From positions 1 to 20,965 of the forward strand of contig JBGTBQ010000375.1 in NCBI GenBank assembly GCA_041749275.1: a DNA stretch of 20,965 nt, read 5' to 3'. The notes below the pieces were generated by a model. It ran no database searches, was not told where the DNA came from, and worked only from the letters and a program-made list of their open reading frames with translations. This DNA comes from JBGTBQ01 sp041749275 (GTDB lineage: Bacteria > Acidobacteriota > Blastocatellia > Pyrinomonadales > Pyrinomonadaceae). Below, piece after piece: positions 15,566 to 20,965 of this stretch. Numbering within the stretch: position 1 is the stretch's first letter; each line of letters starts with the position of its first letter. The translations under genes were made by a program, and so were the position numbers.

Positions 15566-16017
15566 GGAAAGCCTTGAGGCGAGAGCGTGGTCGCTTTAAA
15601 AAAATGGAGGTTTATTCATTTTTTTGGATATGGTCAGACGTGCGGGCCGTCGTCAAAGTAATATTTAACAGCGCATTCACGTCGTCGTAAGACTCGCGCA
15701 ACCGGCTCTTTGTATGGTATAAGTTTGATTTCCAAACTGAACCGTCATTCATCGCAAACAAGGTACAATTTAAATTTCCGGGACCTGAGTGGACATGGCA
15801 TCTTGCGTCCCGCCGCCGTCAACGCGCACGCCATGAATTTCGCTCAAGCCTAGATTCGCCGGCATGAAGGAAGCCTGTCCGACACTTCCGGGACTTAGCG
15901 GCCAAAGAGCCGACGGCGCGACCCGGCAATCGCCGCCACACAACGAAAGACCACGCCCATTGCCGTGGAACACTTCCAAACCTGAAACCCCTGAACTCGA
16001 ATTAAGGAGTCTTCTCC
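15566..16017 (+). other. Long AT-rich leader upstream of the TonB-dependent receptor gene
   Basis: This stretch of about 450 bases carries no gene that I can support. Its first half is much richer in A+T than the window average, with A- and T-runs at 15598-15630 and -10-like TATAAG (15718-15723) and TACAAT (15764-15769), but neither has a matching -35 element. A near-repeat TTCCGGGACCTGAGTGG / TTCCGGGACTTAGCGG occurs at 15776 and 15886, 110 bases apart. The last part contains AAGGAG (16004-16009), the ribosome binding site of the receptor gene. It probably holds the promoter and a long 5' leader. Confidence 0.5.
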
Positions 16018-19000
16018 ATGAATAAGTTTTTTCGCCTCTCATTAGCTTCAATGCTTCTTCTCGTCGGCATGTGCGTGTCGGCCCTCGCGCAGTCCACGAC
16101 GGACGGCGCGATTGGCGGCACCGTCAAAGACTTGAACGGCGCTGTCGTGCAGAATGCCACCGTCACGATTCGCAACGAAGAGACCAACAAGGAATCTTCC
16201 ATGACGACCGACGACGAAGGGCGCTTCCGCGTCGTGCAACTTCGGCCCGGCAACTACGCCATCACCATCAACGCCCAGAACTTCGCCCCCTTCAACCAGC
16301 CGAAGATCGTGGTCGAGGTCGGGCGCGTCACTTCGCTTGACATCCAGCTTGCCCTGCCCGGCGCGTCCGAGGTCGTCGAAGTAACGGGCGAAGCCCCTGT
16401 CATCAACACAACACAGCAGGACTTCTCGACTAATATCAACCAGACCTCGATCAACGAACTCCCGATCAACGGACGCCGCGCCTCCAACTTCGTGCTGTTG
16501 ACGCCCGGCGCCGTTCCCGATGGCGACTTCGGACTGGTTTCTTTCCGCGGCATCTCCGGGCTGCTCAACAACAGCACCGTTGATGGCGGCACCAATAACA
16601 ATGCGTTCTTCGCCGAGGAAGCAGGCCGCACGCGCATCAGCTCTTCGATCAGCCAAGCGGCGGTGCGCGAGTTTCAAGTCAACACCTCGAACTACTCCGC
16701 TGAGTATGGACGCGCCGCCGGCGGCGTCGTCAACACCGTCACCAAGTCGGGGACGAACGATTTCCATGGCCAAATCTTCTACTACCTGCGCGACAACAAA
16801 TTCGGTGCGCGCAATCCGCGCGGAGTCAACCCGCAGACCGGTGCGCCGCTCAAGCCCGTGGATCGTCGCCATCAGTTCGGCGGAGCCATCGGTGGCCCCA
16901 TCGTCCCGAACAAGCTCTTCTTCTTCTTCAGCTACGATCAACAGAAGCGCGATTTCCCCGGCATCGCTCAGTTCGATAGTGGGACGTACCTGAACACCAT
17001 CAACTCGACGACGCTGGCGGCGCGTGGTTTGACGACGACGCAGATCAGCGCGACAAGAGATTTCATCCTCAGCCTGACGGGCGAAGTGCCGCGCCGACAG
17101 GATCAGCGTCTCATCCTGCCGAAGATTGACTGGAACATTAACGACCGAAACACCTTCACAGTCACTTACAATCGATTGCGGAGCGAATCGCCCAACGGCG
17201 TTCAGACGCAGCCGACCGTGACGCGCGGCAAAGCCAGCTTCGGCGACGATTTCGTTAACATTGACTACGGCATCTTCCGCCTGACCTCGACCATCACGCC
17301 CACCGTCATTAACGAGGCGCGCGTCAAGATCGGGAAGGAAGACCTCATCCAGTTCAGCAATCCGCCTGCGCCCGGCGAGCCGACGACCGGCCTCAACGGG
17401 CGTTCGCCCTCGGTGGCTCTCACCACCGGCGGCCTGACCTTCGGCAAACCAAACTTCCTCGAACGCAACCACAACCCGCTGGAGAAGACCTTCCAACTGG
17501 TGGACAACGTGACGGTCACGCGGGGCAATCACACGGTCAAAATCGGCGGCGAGATTCTCCGCACCAGAGACCTGCTCGATAACTTGTTTCAGGAGGGCGG
17601 CGTCTACGCTTACAACAACGTCAACGACTTCCTCGTTGACTACGTCAACTTCACAAGCAACGGCGCGATTCGCGCCTTGAGCGCGACCACTCCGACCACC
17701 AACCCGCTCGGACGCTGCGCGACTTCGACCCGCCGCGCCGGCCTGTGCTACACCAGCAATTACGCGCAAGGGTTCGGCGCGCAAGGCGCCGAGTTCGACA
17801 CGACCGATCTCGCTTTCTACATTCAGGACGACTGGCGTTGGTCATCGCGTCTGACCATCAATCTCGGCCTGCGCTACGAAGTCGAACTGCTGCCCGATCC
17901 GCAGATTACGAATCCGATCTACGCGCAGACCGGCCAACTTCCGACCGACAAAAACAACTTCGGCCCGCGCGGCGGTTTCGCCTACGATGTATTCGGCAAC
18001 GGCAAGACCTCGGTTCGCGGCGGCGTCGGCATCTATTACGGACGTTTGATTAATTCGACGATCTCGAACGCGATCACCAACACCGGCGTTGATCGGGGAC
18101 AGTTGCAATCCTCTCTGAATCCGGCGACAGCCGCGACGGCTCCCATCTTCCCCAACGTGATTGCGGCCCCGGCGGCGGTCGCCAATCCGACCGGCGCGCA
18201 CGTCCCCGGATCGAGCATTGTCGTGCTCGCGCCAGACCTCCACCTGCCGATGATCGTGCAGGGCGACTTCGTTATCGAGCGCGAGATCGCGCGCAACACC
18301 GTCGTTTCGCTCTCCTATCTCGGCAGCCGCGGTCGCTTCCTGCCGACCTTCATCAACAAGAACATCGCTCCGTCGAGCGCGCTGGCCACGCTGACCGTGG
18401 CCAGCGGCCAATTCGCGGGCCAATCAGTCACGGTGCCGATTTACACGGCCCGTCTGGATCCGAACTTCTTCAATATCACGGAGGTTCGCGGCCAAGTCGA
18501 ATCCCAGTACAACGCGCTGGTGCTGCAAGCCAATCGCCGCCTGACCAACGGATTGCAGTTCCAAATGAACTATACTTACTCGCGCGCGCGTGACAACGGG
18601 CAAACGTCCGTGACGTTCACCTCCACCAACACGCCGACCGATCCCTACAATCAGAACTTGGATCGTGGCCCGACGAGCTTCGACATCCCGCATCGCTTCG
18701 TCGCCAGCGCCGTCTGGTCGCCGAAGTTCGGGCAGGACAGCTCGGCGGTGCAGCGCGCGCTTTTAAACGGCTGGACGTTGGCTCCCATCGTCATGGCCCA
18801 GTCGGGCAGGCCCTATTCGCCGGGCGTTTCGGTCATCAACCGAACTGCCGCCAACGCGCTTAACAGCAGTATCACCGGCTCCGGCGGCGACAGCTACTTC
18901 CTCCCGCTCGGGCGCAATAGCTTCCGCCAGCCGAAGATCGTCAACATTGACATGCGCCTCTCGCGCCGTTTCAACTTCACCGAACAGACCAATATTGAGT

Positions 19001-19200
19001 TCTTGGTTGAAGCCTTCAATCTCTTCAACCGGACCCACATCACTTCGGTGAACACGACGGCTTTCAACCTTGTCAGCGCCACTCCCGGCGCGGTCGGCAC
19101 GCTCCTCGTTCCGGTCGCGTCCTTTGGGACTGACTCTGCGACGGGCAACTCGATTTTCCGCGAGCGGCAGGTGCAGCTCGCCGTGCGGTTCACATTCTAA
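16018..19200 (+). CDS. TonB-dependent receptor, Oar-like, with N-terminal carboxypeptidase-regulatory domain
   Basis: The 1060-residue protein has a signal peptide (FRLSLASMLLLVGMCVSALAQ, cleavage near residue 25). About 27-110 is a carboxypeptidase-regulatory-like beta-sandwich (GAIGGTVKDLNGAVVQNATV, TDDEGRFRVVQLRPGNYAI). The plug domain follows at about 115-240 (VVEVTGEAPVINT, INELPINGRR, VREFQVNTSNYSAEYGRAAG, GVVNTVTKSGTNDFHG). The rest is a long outer-membrane beta barrel with repeated aromatic-ended strands, such as FYIQDDWRWSSRLTINLGLR and FLVEAFNLFNRTH. It ends in AVRFTF, with the terminal Phe usual for outer membrane proteins. Oar-type receptors are abundant in acidobacteria, and some relatives take part in import of large substrates or export of signalling protein. 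The substrate is unknown. The start has AAGGAG eight bases upstream. No ExbB/ExbD/TonB genes are nearby. Confidence 0.93.
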   Translation: MNKFFRLSLASMLLLVGMCVSALAQSTTDGAIGGTVKDLNGAVVQNATVTIRNEETNKESSMTTDDEGRFRVVQLRPGNYAITINAQNFAPFNQPKIVVEVGRVTSLDIQLALPGASEVVEVTGEAPVINTTQQDFSTNINQTSINELPINGRRASNFVLLTPGAVPDGDFGLVSFRGISGLLNNSTVDGGTNNNAFFAEEAGRTRISSSISQAAVREFQVNTSNYSAEYGRAAGGVVNTVTKSGTNDFHGQIFYYLRDNKFGARNPRGVNPQTGAPLKPVDRRHQFGGAIGGPIVPNKLFFFFSYDQQKRDFPGIAQFDSGTYLNTINSTTLAARGLTTTQISATRDFILSLTGEVPRRQDQRLILPKIDWNINDRNTFTVTYNRLRSESPNGVQTQPTVTRGKASFGDDFVNIDYGIFRLTSTITPTVINEARVKIGKEDLIQFSNPPAPGEPTTGLNGRSPSVALTTGGLTFGKPNFLERNHNPLEKTFQLVDNVTVTRGNHTVKIGGEILRTRDLLDNLFQEGGVYAYNNVNDFLVDYVNFTSNGAIRALSATTPTTNPLGRCATSTRRAGLCYTSNYAQGFGAQGAEFDTTDLAFYIQDDWRWSSRLTINLGLRYEVELLPDPQITNPIYAQTGQLPTDKNNFGPRGGFAYDVFGNGKTSVRGGVGIYYGRLINSTISNAITNTGVDRGQLQSSLNPATAATAPIFPNVIAAPAAVANPTGAHVPGSSIVVLAPDLHLPMIVQGDFVIEREIARNTVVSLSYLGSRGRFLPTFINKNIAPSSALATLTVASGQFAGQSVTVPIYTARLDPNFFNITEVRGQVESQYNALVLQANRRLTNGLQFQMNYTYSRARDNGQTSVTFTSTNTPTDPYNQNLDRGPTSFDIPHRFVASAVWSPKFGQDSSAVQRALLNGWTLAPIVMAQSGRPYSPGVSVINRTAANALNSSITGSGGDSYFLPLGRNSFRQPKIVNIDMRLSRRFNFTEQTNIEFLVEAFNLFNRTHITSVNTTAFNLVSATPGAVGTLLVPVASFGTDSATGNSIFRERQVQLAVRFTF

Positions 19201-19225
19201 GCCGAACCCGTGCGGCCCTTGATCG

Positions 19226-19263
19226 AAGAGTGCGCCTCGTCCAACGGGGCGCACTCTTTTTTT
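19226..19263 (+). terminator. Intrinsic terminator after the TonB-dependent receptor gene
   Basis: AGAGTGCGCC (19227-19236) pairs perfectly with GGCGCACTCT (19248-19257) around an 11-base loop, and a run of seven T bases follows (19257-19263). It starts 26 bases after the stop codon. This is the clearest terminator in the window. Confidence 0.92.
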
Positions 19264-19324
19264 ACCCGCCTTCCGGTTCACCGCAAACTCAGTTGCTGTC
19301 GCCCGTGTCCGCGCCTTGTTATTG

Positions 19325-19333
19325 TGCTAGGAT
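19325..19333 (+). promoter_or_regulatory. Extended -10 promoter element of the PilZ gene
   Basis: TGCTAGGAT at 19325-19333 fits the extended -10 form TGnTAnnAT. It would start transcription near 19340, about 20 bases before the ATG. No ribosome binding site is seen in that short leader, so initiation may be independent of a Shine-Dalgarno sequence. There is no convincing -35 element at normal spacing. Confidence 0.45.
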
Positions 19334-19360
19334 GGTGGCCTTTACTCACACACTTTTTGT

Positions 19361-20095
19361 ATGACGGAAAAGCGTAGAAAAGTAGAACGCGTGCGAACCT
19401 CGATCCCCGTTGAATGGGGCGTGACGCGTGACTATCAGCGTCACGGCAAGCTCGTCAGCTTGAGCACCAAAGGCTGTCTTCTTCAGACCGAACACGTCGA
19501 GCCGCTCTACGGTAAGACTTTGCACCTGCGCTTCCCTCTGCCGGATGACGAGTGGATGACGCTTCAGGGCAGGGTGATCTACTATCTGCGGGAAGTTGGC
19601 TTTGCCGTCGAGTTCGATGAGATTCCCGACGCGGAGCATTATCTGCTCGCGCGGCTGGTCGAGGATTATCACAACGGCGACCCTTACAAGTCGCAGGATG
19701 AGTTGCCTCTCCGGGTGGCCGCGCTGCTCTCGGACGCGCCGGCGCCGATCTTCAAAGAGCAGAGAAAGCAGACTCGCGCCAAAGTCTCCATCAACATCAA
19801 CTGGGGCATGACCCCCGATTGCGAGTATTCCGGCGACAAGGTGACGAGCCTTAGCCTCACCGGATGCTTTATCCAGACCGAGAGAAAACTTGAAGAGGGA
19901 ATGGATGTCTATATCCGCCTCTGGGAGATGCCCGGCGGCAAAGGCGTCTTTAAGGGAACCGTCCGCTATCAACTCCAGTTGAGTCCGAAACACTTGCCTA
20001 TCGGCATCGGTTTAGAGTTCCACCCCCTCAGTCCTGAAGACACGACCAGCCTTCAGGACGTGCTGAACTTTTACGGTGAGTCGCCACCGACATAA
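19361..20095 (+). CDS. Tandem PilZ-domain protein
   Basis: The 244-residue soluble protein contains two PilZ-like domains. The first (about 5-110) has RRKVER (Arg6, Arg10), SLSTKG at 33-38 and GFAVEFDEI. The second (about 131-235) has RKQTR (Arg135, Arg139), SLSLTG at 163-168 and GIGLEFHPL. PilZ domains bind cyclic di-GMP through RxxxR and (D/N)xSxxG. Here both arginine pairs are kept, but the Asp/Asn of the second motif is Ser in both copies, so binding may be weakened or altered. PilZ proteins act as effectors in motility, polysaccharide secretion or surface gene control. There is no signal peptide or membrane segment. The gene stands alone between a strong terminator and an uncharacterised gap. 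An extended -10 element lies just upstream. Confidence 0.85.
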   Translation: MTEKRRKVERVRTSIPVEWGVTRDYQRHGKLVSLSTKGCLLQTEHVEPLYGKTLHLRFPLPDDEWMTLQGRVIYYLREVGFAVEFDEIPDAEHYLLARLVEDYHNGDPYKSQDELPLRVAALLSDAPAPIFKEQRKQTRAKVSININWGMTPDCEYSGDKVTSLSLTGCFIQTERKLEEGMDVYIRLWEMPGGKGVFKGTVRYQLQLSPKHLPIGIGLEFHPLSPEDTTSLQDVLNFYGESPPT

Positions 20096-20430
20096 GAGTC
20101 AATAGTCTGTGGTGTTAAGGGCGACGGACAGCAAGTCAAGGCGCTCCATGCCACACGTTGCTCCAAGTTGATGACACGCGCGCCTCCGGTGCTCTGTCCG
20201 AAGACAGAGCGCGAGGTCTCGACCGTTGTACTAAAATACTCGCCTCCAACAGCCGCGCCGCAACGTGAAAAGCGTCGCCCACTCCCTGTATTGCCAGCTC
20301 CTTCAAACACTTCGCCGACATCCTCCGCCACTGGCACGGGCGTTGCCCTTTAGACGTTTCGAGCAAGACATGGTTTTGAGCGATTCCGCTCGACAATTGT
20401 GGAAGTAACCTTGAGGGAGGATGTTGCATC
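20096..20430 (+). other. Gap of 335 bases without a supported gene
   Basis: Open frames of up to 88 codons exist on both strands here, but they lack ribosome binding sites and recognisable motifs. The stretch holds one perfect hairpin at 20191-20210, a second small hairpin GAGCG-ATTC-CGCTC at 20378-20391, and the ribosome binding site of the CsbD gene (GAGGGAGG, 20413-20420). I see no terminator of the PilZ gene with a T-run and no promoter with both elements. Confidence 0.55.
20191..20210 (+). other. Perfect hairpin with a CGAA tetraloop
   Basis: GCTCTGTC (20191-20198) and GACAGAGC (20203-20210) form an eight-base perfect stem around CGAA. Outer bases CCTC (about 20183) and GAGG (about 20213) could extend it with an internal loop. 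No T-run follows. It could be an operator-like inverted repeat, part of a small RNA, or a Rho-type 3' end of the PilZ transcript. Confidence 0.5.
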
Positions 20431-20643
20431 ATGGGCTTACCGAACAGAGATGAGATGGAAGGCAAATTCGAGCAGGCTAAAGGCGCGGTGAAAGAGAACG
20501 TGGGACGCGCCACCGGCGACCGCGACATGGAGACCGAAGGCGCCGCCGACCGCGCCGAGGGAAACCTGCAAGAAGGTTATGGCACCGCCAAGCGGAAAGT
20601 CGGCGACGCCATCAAAGATGTGGGTGATGCTATCCGCGATTAA
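20431..20643 (+). CDS. CsbD-family stress-response protein
   Basis: The 70-residue, highly charged protein shows the CsbD pattern: MEGKFEQAKGAVKENVGRAT near the start, then a repeat-like second half (AEGNLQEGYGTAKRKVGDAI, KDVGDAIRD). CsbD-like proteins are small, helical, soluble proteins induced in general stress in several bacteria; their molecular function is unknown. The ATG is preceded by GAGGGAGG at 20413-20420, an unusually strong site that suggests high expression when transcribed. It is followed by a long perfect stem-loop, then by a convergent gene that also looks stress-related. Confidence 0.92.
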   Translation: MGLPNRDEMEGKFEQAKGAVKENVGRATGDRDMETEGAADRAEGNLQEGYGTAKRKVGDAIKDVGDAIRD

Positions 20644-20669
20644 ATTCTGAACACACGGCTTTTCAAACA

Positions 20670-20707
20670 CGAAGGTCGCCGCTCATTTCATTGAGCGGCG
20701 ACCTTCG
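20670..20707 (+). terminator. 16-base perfect stem-loop between convergent genes
   Basis: CGAAGGTCGCCGCTCA (20670-20685) pairs with TGAGCGGCGACCTTCG (20692-20707) over 16 bases without mismatch, with the loop TTTCAT. There is no solid T-run on either side, only T-rich sequence after it on the + strand. Placed between the CsbD gene and the convergent gene on the - strand, it may stop transcription from both directions. Confidence 0.65.
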
Positions 20708-20755
20708 ACTTTCTCTCACTCGATCTGACACGTCATACTCTCATGCCAACTCTAC

Positions 20756-20965
20756 TCACTCTTGTCTGACGTGCTCCGCGCCGAGGTCGGTGAGCAACTT
20801 CTCCAACGCCTCGGCCTCCTCATCCGTCCTCGCTTCGATGCCGATCAGGATGCCGCCCGCGCGTAGCGAGGCGTCGTAAACTTTCGCACGGTGCTCCGGG
20901 ATACCTGCGCCGACGAGCGCGCCGACCAAGCCTCCCGCCGCTCCGCCCGCGCCCGCGCCCGCCAG
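20756..20965 (-). CDS. Glycine-rich protein with a general-stress-protein-like C-terminus (partial)
   Basis: On the - strand the frame is open from the right edge to a TGA at 20756-20758, giving the last 69 residues; the start lies outside the window. The part begins with a glycine/alanine-rich segment (AGAGAGGAAGGLVGALVGAG), continues with IPEHRAKVYDASLRAGGILI and ends with TDEEAEALEKLLTDLGAEHV. This resembles bacterial stress proteins of the YflT/'general stress protein 17M-like' group and other proteins in which a Gly-rich helix hairpin is followed by a ferredoxin-like module. The homology is recalled by pattern only. It converges with the CsbD gene, with a 16-base stem-loop between them. 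Confidence 0.7.
   Translation of the reverse strand: MAGAGAGGAAGGLVGALVGAGIPEHRAKVYDASLRAGGILIGIEARTDEEAEALEKLLTDLGAEHVRQE

Noticed and set aside
15718..15769. TATAAG and TACAAT as promoters of the receptor gene
   Set aside because: Neither has a matching -35 element at normal spacing; they are mentioned only as part of the leader.
16048..17784. 578-codon open frame on the - strand inside the receptor gene
   Set aside because: It lies fully opposite a clear TonB-dependent receptor gene, has a composition biased to Arg, Val, Asp and Gly as expected of a shadow frame in GC-rich DNA, and shows no domain.
20168..20353. 61-codon open frame on the + strand in the gap before the CsbD gene
   Set aside because: It is rich in Pro, Ser, Thr and Arg, has no ribosome binding site, and contains the hairpin; nothing supports coding.
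1..20965. CRISPR array, tRNA, rRNA or insertion sequence
   Set aside because: I found no regularly spaced repeats with spacers, no cloverleaf-like genes, no rRNA-like sequence and no transposase or integrase pattern in the window.

Overview
The window looks like a chromosomal stretch of a GC-rich member of the Acidobacteriota, perhaps Blastocatellia/Pyrinomonadales. This is an inference from gene content: an Oar-type TonB-dependent receptor with an N-terminal carboxypeptidase-regulatory domain, secreted proteins combining lamin-tail, Calx-beta and DUF4214 domains, a Tat-exported sulfatase, a tandem PilZ protein and a CsbD protein. Almost all genes are on the + strand; only the partial gene at the right edge is on the - strand. 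I saw no rRNA, tRNA, CRISPR array, transposase or integrase.

Positions 1-4940 form a small accessory/defence patch: the tail of a Uma2-family gene, a 1271-residue Eco57I-type DNA methyltransferase carrying a C-terminal Schlafen AlbA_2 domain, a decayed stretch holding a triple 11-bp repeat and a fragment of a second, different methyltransferase, and a compact hicB-hicA toxin-antitoxin pair. The part of the methyltransferase where target recognition is expected is visibly poorer in GC than the rest, which suggests mosaic ancestry. The fusion protein is the most interesting item in the window, because its AlbA_2 domain keeps a Glu/Glu-x-Lys/Asp pattern resembling the Schlafen nuclease site while I see no convincing nuclease motif at the N-terminus.

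Positions 5072-7733 are a likely operon: a SnoaL-like protein, a Tat-exported type I sulfatase (ATGA overlap) and an RDD-family membrane protein (14-nt gap). A thiolase follows at 7821-9002 with its own good promoter (TTGACG-N17-TACACT).

Positions 9129-19200 hold three large exported proteins: a lamin-tail/Calx-beta/DUF4214 protein, a 1369-residue extracellular nuclease of the ExeM/NucH type with Calx-beta and lamin-tail modules, and the TonB-dependent Oar-like receptor. They are separated by terminators or long leaders and so are probably transcribed separately, but together they suggest a cell-surface programme, possibly extracellular DNA processing and uptake of large substrates. Positions 19361-20965 hold a tandem PilZ protein, an uncharacterised gap with a hairpin, a CsbD-like stress protein and, convergent with it, the C-terminus of a glycine-rich protein resembling general stress proteins.
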